Positions 31,552 through 39,654 of a stretch of DNA of 43,007 nucleotides are shown here, one piece after another. The DNA is taken from positions 1 to 43,007 of the forward strand of contig JBFMDV010000019.1 in assembly GCA_040753875.1 (NCBI GenBank). Reading direction: 5' to 3'. The notes under the pieces were generated by a model, which was given only the letters and a program-made list of their open reading frames with translations, did not search any database and was not told where the DNA came from. Positions within the stretch are counted from its first letter, which is position 1. Each line of letters starts with the position of its first letter. A program made the translations under genes and the position numbers. This DNA comes from Candidatus Zixiibacteriota bacterium. Its GTDB lineage: Bacteria; Zixibacteria; MSB-5A5; GN15; FEB-12.

Positions 31552-32064
31552 GTGAACATCCGCAAACTAACCGTCGATGACGCCGCTGCGTTTCGGGAAC
31601 TCCGGATAGAGATGTGCGGCAGCCACCCCGAGGCGTTCGGCCAGACACCTGAGGAAGTTGTGGCCATGACCGAGGACAATTTCCTCGAATGGATGAGCCC
31701 AAACGATGATTTTCCTCAGAAGTTTGTTCTGGCAGCGTTCGATAACGAGCGGTTGGTTGGCACGGTAGCGTTTCGGCGCGAGGATCCAAGCAAAGAGTGA
31801 CACCGTGGTTGGATCTGGGCGGTCTATGTGCGACCGGAGGGGCGCGGCAAGGGAATCAGCAAGCAGCTCATGCAAAAGGTGATCGACGAAGCACGCACGA
31901 TTGACGGCTTGGAGATGCTAACACTGTCAGTGGCGGTCACGCAGACAAGTGCACGAACGCTGTACACCTCGCTGGGATTTTTCACAACCGGCCTTAACCT
32001 CCACGGCTACAAGCTTCCCGACGGCCGCTATATCGACCATGAAGAGATGATGCTGCGTCTGTGA
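31552..32064 (+). pseudogene. GNAT-family N-acetyltransferase split by one in-frame TGA
   Basis: One continuous frame of 171 codons carries a TGA at 31798-31800. The first part reads MNIRKLTVDDAAAFRELRIE to AFRREDPSKE; after the stop the frame continues HRGWIWAVYVRPEGRGKGISKQLM and further acetyltransferase sequence (LSVAVTQTSARTLYTSLGF). Many GNATs have Arg or Lys at this position, so CGA or AGA to TGA is the simplest explanation. The first half lacks the acetyl-CoA site, so it should be inactive unless read through. A start codon at 31828 could only make the C-terminal half. Confidence 0.8.
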
Positions 32065-32071
32065 GAGGAAA

Positions 32072-32587
32072 ATGTCGACGGTGATCCTGCGGGACATGGT
32101 GTTCGATGACCTGGACCATCTGGTCCGGTGGCGGAATGATCCGGAGGTCAGCCGGTACCTGGCGGATCGTCTCAAGACGCGCCAGGAAGCCGAAACGTGG
32201 CTGACTCGCCTAGGGGCAAATTCGAAAGTCTGGCGGAAGGTCATCCTGCTCGATGGCCGCATCATCGGCTATGGCGCGGTCGAGTCGATCGATGAAAAGA
32301 GCCGCAAGTGCGAACTCGCCCTGGTGATCGGCGAGCCCGAATGCTGGGGGCAGGGGATTGCCGGTCAGGTAGTGCGCGAGATGCTTCGCTACGCCTTCGT
32401 CGACTTGAAGATGCATCGCGTCTTCGCGGCCACAGTGCGCGGCAACGAACGCTCCATGCGTCTCATTACTCGATCCGGATTCCGAGAGGAAGGTTCAATG
32501 CGGGAGGCGATTCTGCTTCGAGGTACGTTCGTCGACCTGCTCTGCTACTCGATGCTGGAGCAGGAGTATGTGGCGAGCTTGATATAG
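32072..32587 (+). CDS. GNAT-family N-acetyltransferase, RimJ/RimL-like
   Basis: 171 residues with GAGGA before ATG, eight bases after the upstream acetyltransferase. It opens with VILRDMVFDDLDHLVRWRND, the usual RimJ/RimL start, and contains IIGYGAVESIDEKSRKCELALVIGEPECWGQGIAGQVVREML, with the GQGIA acetyl-CoA motif, then KMHRVFAATVRGNERSMRLITRSGFREEG. Family members acetylate protein N-termini, sugars or polyamines; the substrate is unknown. Confidence 0.85.
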   Translation: MSTVILRDMVFDDLDHLVRWRNDPEVSRYLADRLKTRQEAETWLTRLGANSKVWRKVILLDGRIIGYGAVESIDEKSRKCELALVIGEPECWGQGIAGQVVREMLRYAFVDLKMHRVFAATVRGNERSMRLITRSGFREEGSMREAILLRGTFVDLLCYSMLEQEYVASLI

Positions 32588-32602
32588 CCCGGCCGGCCGC
32601 AA

Positions 32603-32623
32603 GCCCACCGTAAACAGGTGGGC
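32603..32623. repeat. palindromic repeat between convergent genes
   Basis: GCCCACC (32603-32609) and GGTGGGC (32617-32623) form a seven-base stem around a seven-base loop. It is followed by TTCAGC, as in the copy near 30000, and may serve as a bidirectional terminator. Confidence 0.55.
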
Positions 32624-32639
32624 TTCAGCAGCATTTAGT

Positions 32640-33263
32640 CTACCATGTCGCCTTAAACTCCGTGGCGATCTTGGCGAAGATTTTGTAGCGGCGGTTCACT
32701 TCCTGCCAGTTGATGTTCTTGAGGAAGGCGTCGATATATTTCGCGCGCGCCGGCCCCTGGTCGTAGTAATAGGCATGCTCGTAGACATCGATTGCCAAGA
32801 GTGGGAATGTTCCCCACACGCCCCCTTGATTGTGAGCGTCCCCCGTGAAATTGTGAATGGCGTTTTCCACCGGGTCCCAGGCGGTCACTACCCAGCCGAG
32901 CGCGATCATCGCCGAGGCCTTGAAATCGGTCACCCAATTGTCGAACGAGCCGTACGATTTTTCGATATGCGCCAGAACCTCGCCCGAAGGTTTGCCGTCG
33001 CCGCCGAGGATATCCCAAAACAACTCATGCAACAACTGCCCCGCAGCGTTGAAGGTCTCGTGGCGTTTGAGCCCGCCAAACTCGGAATAGTTGGCGTTGG
33101 CCAGACTCTTGTCGGCTTTCGCCAGCTTCTCCATCACCTCATTGCGTTTCTTCACGTACCCGGCGTAGTGTGTGTCGTGGTGGAATGTATTGGTTTGCGC
33201 CGAGATGCCGTCGAGCTTGTCGTACGCATACGGAAGCGGTTTGACTTTGTAGCGATCCGCCAT
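32640..33263 (-). CDS. second iron/manganese superoxide dismutase
   Basis: 207 residues. Metal ligands are H28 in TFHHDTHYAGYV, H79 in LLHELFWD, D159 and H163 in DVYEHAYYYD. It lacks the [10 protein letters not shown] form of the neighbouring enzyme and has GQLLHELFW, so it belongs to a different subfamily. The N-terminus is MADRYKVKPLPYAYDKLDGI with no signal peptide. Stop and gene order place it 97 bases downstream of the truncated haemoglobin gene on the same strand. Confidence 0.92.
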   Translation of the reverse strand: MADRYKVKPLPYAYDKLDGISAQTNTFHHDTHYAGYVKKRNEVMEKLAKADKSLANANYSEFGGLKRHETFNAAGQLLHELFWDILGGDGKPSGEVLAHIEKSYGSFDNWVTDFKASAMIALGWVVTAWDPVENAIHNFTGDAHNQGGVWGTFPLLAIDVYEHAYYYDQGPARAKYIDAFLKNINWQEVNRRYKIFAKIATEFKATW

Positions 33264-33360
33264 TTCAGACTCCTTGTTGTGGTATCAGCGATTCCCGAAT
33301 CAGGCCGCGTCGCGAGTTGGCAAAGACCACCGCCAACACAGATGCGATGCCGGTTTTCGC

Positions 33361-33849
33361 TTATTTGCCGCGAGCAGCCATTACAATATCCGCTTTGGTT
33401 GTTCCAACTATCTCCACAAGTTCCTGCGTCTCTTTCGCCGGCACTTTGTGCCTGGCCAGAATCTCCTTGAAGATTGTCACCATCCGATCCCATTCTTTGG
33501 CGGTAATGTTGAGATGCACGTGAGAATCTTTCATGCTCCGACCCTGATATTGACAGGGCCCCCCGGTTACCTGACAGACAAGGGCCGTGACGTGATATTT
33601 CAGATACGGCGCCGGTACCCGCTTCCGTGCAGCGTCGATGGCCGGATTAGCGTTGAGAACCGTATCCGGCACCAGGGCATCGATGAAGTCGCTGACCACT
33701 ACTGAGATCGGGGCCAGACCCCCCAGACGGTCATAGAGGGACGGCTGCTTTTCGTCTCCACCGGTCTGCGAAAGCGCCGGGCTGGCCATTCCCAGCACAA
33801 TGGCCATAAAGGCCGGCGCGACGCACCGAATCGAACAACGTGTACGCAT
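33361..33849 (-). CDS. exported group 1 truncated haemoglobin
   Basis: 162 residues from ATG at 33849, which is preceded by AAGGAG nine bases upstream. The signal peptide ends near GMASPALSQ. The globin domain starts SLYDRLGG, contains YLKYHVTALVCQVTGGPCQYQGRSM and the proximal histidine in MKDSHVHLNI, typical of group I truncated globins. Export of such a globin is unusual; it could handle nitric oxide or oxygen in the periplasm. It lies upstream of the second superoxide dismutase. Confidence 0.88.
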   Translation of the reverse strand: MRTRCSIRCVAPAFMAIVLGMASPALSQTGGDEKQPSLYDRLGGLAPISVVVSDFIDALVPDTVLNANPAIDAARKRVPAPYLKYHVTALVCQVTGGPCQYQGRSMKDSHVHLNITAKEWDRMVTIFKEILARHKVPAKETQELVEIVGTTKADIVMAARGK

Positions 33850-34047
33850 AATGAATAGCTCCTTCGACAGTTGGGGCGGGCGTCGCCACCCACAACGGTT
33901 TTGTCTTTCCTTGGCCCCAACGCAGGCCACTGAAAAGTTGACAGAGTCACGCAATACCGACCGGAAGAATATACGTGTGGTGGTATCCGTATGTCAATGA
34001 GAAATGGACTGTATTGAGCCACACAGTCCATGAAGGGCGACAACGCG

Positions 34048-36162
34048 TTACGGCTGTGGCATGTTCTGGCCAGGCTGGTTCAGTGTCCGCGCCCAGAGGT
34101 CGGCCGTGAAATCGGCCTGGTACGGATCGACGACCGTGGCACGGTAGAAATACTGCTCGGCGGTGGCCAATAGATTCCGGTCCGAGTTCGCTCTGGCCAT
34201 CTGGAGGAAGAAATAGCCACATTCCAACAGCGACCCGAAATCATTGGGGAATCGCTGCGCCTGGGTGCTGTAGGCCGTGGCTGCGTCCTTGAGCCGCCCA
34301 AGCTGTGCCAGAAGTTTGGCATTCAAAAGGCCGGCGGCGCGTGAGTCCGGATGCGATCTTATGAACGGCCGGAGTTCCGCCAGTGCACTGTCCGGCTTGT
34401 TTTGCATGGATAGTGACGATGCCCGTTCATAGGATGTCTCCACATACTGCCGCGCCCTCGGATTATTGAACTGCTTGCTGATATTGTACAACTGCACCTG
34501 GTTGTCGCAGATCCAAAACAGCGCCACCGGGCTGGCCGCAGTCATGACAGGATAGTTTTTCAGGGCTACTGCGGCGTTGGATACGTCAATTGCAATGTGA
34601 GTTACCGGATACCGGTCGAACAGCGCCGAATCGACTTTGGCTACCCCGAAGTGGTGGATGAAACTCCCCAATCGCGTGTCCTCCGTAACGGTGGGGCCAT
34701 AGGGCCCTGAGACGATTGCCCCCGGTCCGAGAATCTGAGCGACATCACGGTTTGCCTCGCGGATCGTGATGTTCTGTTCCAGCCAGATCGAACGGCGCGT
34801 TCGCGCTACATTGACGATTGTGGCAACGACAAGCGTCACCACCAGCAGTGACATGAGTGCGCGCTGGTTCAGACGGCGACGCGTTTTCCCGGCAAGCCAG
34901 ATAACCAGAAAAGCAAACGACGCGGCTGGTAGCACGGTCGACCAGGTGATCAGGCGCAGTTTCGGGGGCACTACGTTGTAAAACATAGTATCGCCGACCA
35001 GGTGAAACAGGAATACCCAGAAACTGAACGCCAGGATTGCAGTCGGTAGCCAGAAGTATCGATACTGCTGATTGGGCCTGAGGTTCATCGACGTGTCGAA
35101 CATCAGGAAGCAAAGGGCGATGACAGCCGGCACCACGGTCACGGCGTACCGCATCGGTGAATACCCGAGCGGCATCAAGCCACCCACCAGACAAACGACC
35201 CAGAACAGTGACAGCAGAGTGGGGCGTGACAATTGTCTAAACGCGGTTTCCTTCGCCGCCAGGAGTCGAGCGAGCAATGCGCCGGCCAAAGCGAGGAATC
35301 CAATGACATCCGGGTTTCGATACGAAAGACGGTTTGTGTAACCGTACGAAACGAGATACTCCACGAACTTCAATGGCGAACTAAGGCCAGGCGGAAACCC
35401 ATAGAGACCGTAGGTCTGTTCGCCGAAGTAGCCGCTGACCGCGCTCATGCGCCCGGAGTACATGAGTAGGATGAGCGCCAAGCTCGAAACCGCGAAGGCA
35501 CCGGCCGCTTTGAAGATTTGTCGCCAGCGGTGCGGTGTGTCAGAAGATACAATTGCCAGAGCAACTGCCGGCAGAAGCAGCACGCCGAACAGTTTTCCCA
35601 TCCAGGTGGCGAGCGCAATTACGACGCCGCAGAGCGTTATTCCCCAGGTCCTGTCCCCCCACCATGAGTAGAGCCAAAACAGAAGGCCGGAAGAGAAGAT
35701 CAGGCCGTTCTCCAAGTACGGTAACCGCGCGTGCACCATGAGGGAGAGGTTGATCACCCAACAGAACGCTACGGCGGCGATCACCCAGGGTCGGTGGTGA
35801 CGATAAAGCCCAAGCAGCATGAACACCAGACCGGCTATATTGGCGAAAACGCCGATCCGGTTCGCTTCGGTCATGGAAACACCAGCTATCGAAAACCACA
35901 GATAGGCAATTCGTGACACCAGTGAGTTCTGGAATACGGCGAACTTGGGATAGTCGAACGGGTCAGATGAGCCAAACAGATGATAATTGCGCGCATGGAA
36001 CACGTACTGCGGCGGGTCGGTGAAGAGCGACTGCCCCAGCCCGGCGTAATACATGGGGGGATCGCTGGTGAGATCACGCTGCCAATAGAACAGGCCGCCG
36101 AGGACAATGAGCGCAGTCAGCGCATACCACAATCTGGCCTGTCCCGCTGATTGGTTCGGCAT
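34048..36162 (-). CDS. polytopic glycosyltransferase-like membrane protein with C-terminal TPR
   Basis: 704 residues. Residues about 10-440 hold roughly 12 membrane segments. The loop after the first contains FTDPPQYVFHARNYHLFGSSDPFDYPKF, with acidic residues resembling the active loop of GT39/ArnT-type glycosyltransferases. A periplasmic domain follows, then TPR-like repeats near the C-terminus (NAKLLAQLGRLKDAATAYSTQAQRFPNDF and EQYFYRATVVDPY). It would move a sugar from a polyprenyl-phosphate donor. It begins nine bases after selD, so both are probably cotranscribed. Donor and acceptor are unknown. Confidence 0.7.
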   Translation of the reverse strand: MPNQSAGQARLWYALTALIVLGGLFYWQRDLTSDPPMYYAGLGQSLFTDPPQYVFHARNYHLFGSSDPFDYPKFAVFQNSLVSRIAYLWFSIAGVSMTEANRIGVFANIAGLVFMLLGLYRHHRPWVIAAVAFCWVINLSLMVHARLPYLENGLIFSSGLLFWLYSWWGDRTWGITLCGVVIALATWMGKLFGVLLLPAVALAIVSSDTPHRWRQIFKAAGAFAVSSLALILLMYSGRMSAVSGYFGEQTYGLYGFPPGLSSPLKFVEYLVSYGYTNRLSYRNPDVIGFLALAGALLARLLAAKETAFRQLSRPTLLSLFWVVCLVGGLMPLGYSPMRYAVTVVPAVIALCFLMFDTSMNLRPNQQYRYFWLPTAILAFSFWVFLFHLVGDTMFYNVVPPKLRLITWSTVLPAASFAFLVIWLAGKTRRRLNQRALMSLLVVTLVVATIVNVARTRRSIWLEQNITIREANRDVAQILGPGAIVSGPYGPTVTEDTRLGSFIHHFGVAKVDSALFDRYPVTHIAIDVSNAAVALKNYPVMTAASPVALFWICDNQVQLYNISKQFNNPRARQYVETSYERASSLSMQNKPDSALAELRPFIRSHPDSRAAGLLNAKLLAQLGRLKDAATAYSTQAQRFPNDFGSLLECGYFFLQMARANSDRNLLATAEQYFYRATVVDPYQADFTADLWARTLNQPGQNMPQP

Positions 36163-36170
36163 CGACTATT

Positions 36171-37226
36171 CTACTCGATGATCAGGTGATATTTCTGCAG
36201 CGACTCGACCACGCCAACGTGTGCGTATGGCAGTCCGGCTGATTTCAGATCCCGGGAGAGTCCGGGTGCATGCTCGGGTGCAACCGCAATAAACAGCCCG
36301 CCGGATGTCTGTGGGTCGTACAACACATGTTCGAGATTCTTGTCGATGGCCGATGCCATCGCCACGTGACTCTCCAAATATGCCCGGTTGTCGTTGGCGC
36401 CGCCGGGAATCATCCCCGCCGCGGCCAACGTCTTGACTTCCGGCAGCAAAGGCAACGCGCCTGAGAATATCCGGATTGAAACGTTCGACGCGGACGCCAC
36501 CTCGTAGGCGTGCCCAAGGAGGCCGTACCCGGTAATATCAGTACCGGCGTGAGCGTGATGCTTATGCATCAACTCCGCAGCCGTGCGATTGAGCGCCGCC
36601 ATCGACTTGGTGACAATCTCCGTCAACTCGGCGCTGACGGCGTTCCGCTTGATACCGGTAGTGATCAGCCCGGTGCCGAGTGATTTGGTGAGAAACAGGA
36701 TATCGCCTGCTTTGGCCCCGGCATTGGTGATGACGTTGGCAATATCGATGATACCGGTCGCCGCCACGCCGTATTTCAACTCGTTATCTTTGATCGAGTG
36801 ACCGCCCACGATAACCGCGCCGGCTTCTTCGATCTTCTCCGAGCCGCCCCGAAGGATTTCTGTCAGGATCGAGATGGGCATCTTGCTGACGGGAAAGCCG
36901 ACAATATTCAACGCGGTGAGCGGCTTGCCACCCATTGCGAAAATATCCGAGAGCGCGTTCGCCGCCGCGATCTGCCCGAAATAGTACGGGTCATCCACGA
37001 TGGGCGGAAAAAAGTCCACCGTCTGCACCAGCGCCTGTGTGTCGCTGATACGAAACACGCCCGCATCGTCCGCCTTGTTGAATCCGACCAGCAGATCCGG
37101 GTGGCTGGACTGGGGCAGGCTCAAGAGTGCTTCCGCCAAAACCTTTGGCGCCAGTTTGGAAGCTCAACCCGCACAGGCCACTTCGGCCGTGAGCTTGATC
37201 TCGGTCAATCGACGCAGGTCATCCAC
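36171..37226 (-). CDS. selD: selenide, water dikinase SelD containing selenocysteine
   Basis: 351 residues if UGA at 37164-37166 is read as selenocysteine, close to the 347 of E. coli SelD. The upstream part reads EIKLTAEVACAG, then UGA, then ASKLAPKVLAEALL. This aligns with E. coli AGCGCKISPKVL so that UGA falls on catalytic Cys17, and the conserved lysine is three residues later. Downstream are VDFFPPIVDDPYYFGQIAAANALSDIFAMGGKPLTALN, a diagnostic block, and TDITGYGLLGH. SelD makes selenophosphate for selenocysteine and selenouridine. The GTG at 37226 is one candidate start; GTG at 37250 and a TTG are alternatives. The gene is followed at nine bases by the glycosyltransferase. Confidence 0.88.
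37129..37166 (-). promoter_or_regulatory. candidate bacterial SECIS hairpin in selD
   Basis: Directly after the UGA (37164-37166) the mRNA reads GCTTCC, then AAAC, a loop TGGCGCCAAAG beginning UGG, then GTTT, a four-base bulge and GGAAGC. The outer arms GCTTCC (37158-37163) and GGAAGC (37129-37134) pair perfectly. The apical loop has the early G typical of bacterial SECIS elements. Confidence 0.6.
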
Positions 37227-37432
37227 GTCGCCAACATAACACAATGACACTCAAGGGGCAAGACTGCCTGCCGGAGTTCAATTACTGCACAGCAACGGAA
37301 GGCTGCCGCACGGTCAACTCTTTGCCGGTCTTTCCGATAAAGTAACAACCGGCCGTTTTTGTGGGCTGCCCCGGCCGGGCGGTCCGATGGTCGGAAAACG
37401 GCGCGTTTGGAATTCTGCATGGCGAGGCATGG

Positions 37433-39562
37433 ATGGGACAGTTGAACGACAGCAAGAAGATTCGCCTTGATGAGATCCTCCTTCGAGATAAACTGATCAC
37501 CGAACCGCAGCTCACCGAAGCACTGCAGTGCCAGAAACTGTACGGCGGCAAGCTGGGAACACAGCTGCTCCAGAACGGGTTCCTCGACGAGGCCACCCTG
37601 GTGAGAGTGCTCGCCGGCAAACTCGGCTGCGAGGGAGTGGTGCTGTCGCAGGTGGAGATTTCGGACGATGTTCTGCCGTTCATCCCGGTGACTGTCGCGG
37701 TGGCGCGGCGGGTGATCCCGTTCGAGTATGACCCGGGCGAAAACCTGCTAAAGGTCGCCTGTGAGGATCCGACGAATGCCGACCTGATCAACGAGCTGAA
37801 ATTCGTCACCGCCGGAAAGACGGTTAAACTGTACGTTGCAGCGGAGCTCGCTCTCAATGCCGCCATCGCCAAGCATTATCTGGGACGGGAAAATACCGCC
37901 GAGGTTCCGCCCAGTATCGGCTTCACTGAAATGAACAAATCCGGACGGGTCCACGCAATGGCTCCGCAGACACAAGAGGATCGCCGCTGGCGCGCGTCTG
38001 TTTTGCTCGTCACCGATGACGCCGAGAACGGCACGCAACTCCAGAAGCTACTGGAGCAGGATTTCTACAAGGTGATTCGGACCGATTCGGCCGATGATGC
38101 TATCGAGATTCTCGGCAACCAGAAATTCCACACCGTCTTTATCCAGGACACGGTGCCGGGCGACTATATCGATCTGATTGACCGCCTCCGTAAAATCTCC
38201 CCCAGGACACGGGTTCGCTACTACGAGTCGGCGGGCTCGCTCTTGTTGAGTCTCGACGCCGGCGCCATGGAGGCTGACCTGCTGGTGCGGAACTTGGAGT
38301 TGTTCACACAGTTGCTCTCATCGACCGAGGGCTCCAATAACCACAGCGCCCGCGTGGGACAGTATGTGGATCGTCTCTGTCGACGCCTCGAACTGGCCGA
38401 CAAGGACCGGCTCGTCATCACCAACGCGGCGTATCTTCACGACCTGGCGAAGTATTACTACGGCAACACCGAAAGCAGCACCGACCACCGCACGCATATC
38501 AACCTGACCGTCAAGCTGCTGGATTCGCTGAACTATTCGCCGCTGGTGATCGAAGTACTCCGCGCCATGTATATCAATCTGCGTGAAAAGTTCACCAAGC
38601 GGCTGCCGATCGAGGTGCTGGGCGGGAATATTCTCACGGTAATCGACATTTTCTGCGAGACGATCCAGGCCAACGTGGCGCTTTCGCTTGACAAGTTTGA
38701 CACCATCAAACGGAAATACCGCGACCTGGTGGGCAAGCTGTTTCTCACCGAAGTGGTGGAGGCGTTCATCGCGCTGATACAGGAAGAGATACTCAGTATC
38801 ACTACGCTGGAAAAGTACAGCCAGGTGATGCTCTACAGCACCGAGCCGGCGCGGCTGACCCCGATCGAGAGCCGCATCAAGACGGCCGGGTTCCGCATCA
38901 TAACCGAATGCAATCTGAGCACGTTTGTTGACCTGTTCAAACGGAGCCGTCCGGATATTGTCATTCTGCTTGAGCCAGGCGGCCCGATGCAGATCAACGA
39001 ACTGGTGGACACGCTGCTGGCCCGTGGCGCGGCACTTGACCGTGTGCCCACGTTCTTGTTGGCCGAGGGGTCCACCGCCTCACAGATGACCTCGCTGCTC
39101 GAAAAGGGGCTCGAGGATGTTATCCCGATCGATGACAACCTGAACGTGCTTTTGATCAAGATGAAAAAGATTCAGGCCCGTATCGAGGCGAAAGCGAAAG
39201 ACCGTGAAGAACTGATCCGCAAGTCCGGAGCGGTGGGACATCTCGAAGACATGAATCTGATAGACTTATTGCAGGCGCTTGGCCCGAGCCGAAAGACCTG
39301 CAAACTGACCCTCACTTCCGGCCGCGATGAGTTGCTCGTGTATTTGAACACCGGCGAGATCCATTTCGCGCAGGGGATGGGGAAGATCGGCCCAGAGGCG
39401 ATCTATCGCGCGCTCACCTGGGCTACCGGCACCTGGAATATCCAGCCGGTCGGGACTGACGCTTTGCCGCCGCAGAACACGTGGGATTCGGTGGAGTCGA
39501 TCCTGATGGAGGGCTGCCGCCAACTCGACGAGAGCACGAAGATCCAGCAGGTGAAGGGGTAA
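37433..39562 (+). CDS. multidomain signalling protein: GspE_N, receiver-like, HD, receiver-like, DUF4388
   Basis: 709 residues from ATG at 37433 (GAGG upstream); an ATG-like start at 37361 adds 24 poor residues. Order by sequence: a GspE/PilB N-terminal (MshEN-like) domain at about 6-145 (KKIRLDEILLRDKLITEPQL, VACEDPTNADLINEL), a receiver-like domain (ASVLLVTDDAENGTQLQKLL), an HD domain (NNHSARVGQYVDRL, AYLHDLAKYYYG), a second receiver-like domain (FKRSRPDIVILLEPGGP) and a C-terminal DUF4388 (MNLIDLLQALGPSRKTCKLTL). No GYP motif follows HD. MshEN domains bind c-di-GMP, so second-messenger sensing is likely. The gene is divergent from selD. Confidence 0.85.
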   Translation: MGQLNDSKKIRLDEILLRDKLITEPQLTEALQCQKLYGGKLGTQLLQNGFLDEATLVRVLAGKLGCEGVVLSQVEISDDVLPFIPVTVAVARRVIPFEYDPGENLLKVACEDPTNADLINELKFVTAGKTVKLYVAAELALNAAIAKHYLGRENTAEVPPSIGFTEMNKSGRVHAMAPQTQEDRRWRASVLLVTDDAENGTQLQKLLEQDFYKVIRTDSADDAIEILGNQKFHTVFIQDTVPGDYIDLIDRLRKISPRTRVRYYESAGSLLLSLDAGAMEADLLVRNLELFTQLLSSTEGSNNHSARVGQYVDRLCRRLELADKDRLVITNAAYLHDLAKYYYGNTESSTDHRTHINLTVKLLDSLNYSPLVIEVLRAMYINLREKFTKRLPIEVLGGNILTVIDIFCETIQANVALSLDKFDTIKRKYRDLVGKLFLTEVVEAFIALIQEEILSITTLEKYSQVMLYSTEPARLTPIESRIKTAGFRIITECNLSTFVDLFKRSRPDIVILLEPGGPMQINELVDTLLARGAALDRVPTFLLAEGSTASQMTSLLEKGLEDVIPIDDNLNVLLIKMKKIQARIEAKAKDREELIRKSGAVGHLEDMNLIDLLQALGPSRKTCKLTLTSGRDELLVYLNTGEIHFAQGMGKIGPEAIYRALTWATGTWNIQPVGTDALPPQNTWDSVESILMEGCRQLDESTKIQQVKG

Positions 39563-39654
39563 CCCCAGCCTTCCGTCTGTCATTCCCGCGCACTCGGAAA
39601 TCCAGTCGCCGGTCGGGTACAAGTCCGCTTAGACACGCAATCCCAGCTCTGGAC

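Noticed and set aside
31798-31800. TGA in the GNAT gene as a selenocysteine codon.
   Set aside because: No GNAT cysteine or SECIS-like hairpin supports it, and a CGA or AGA to TGA change explains it.
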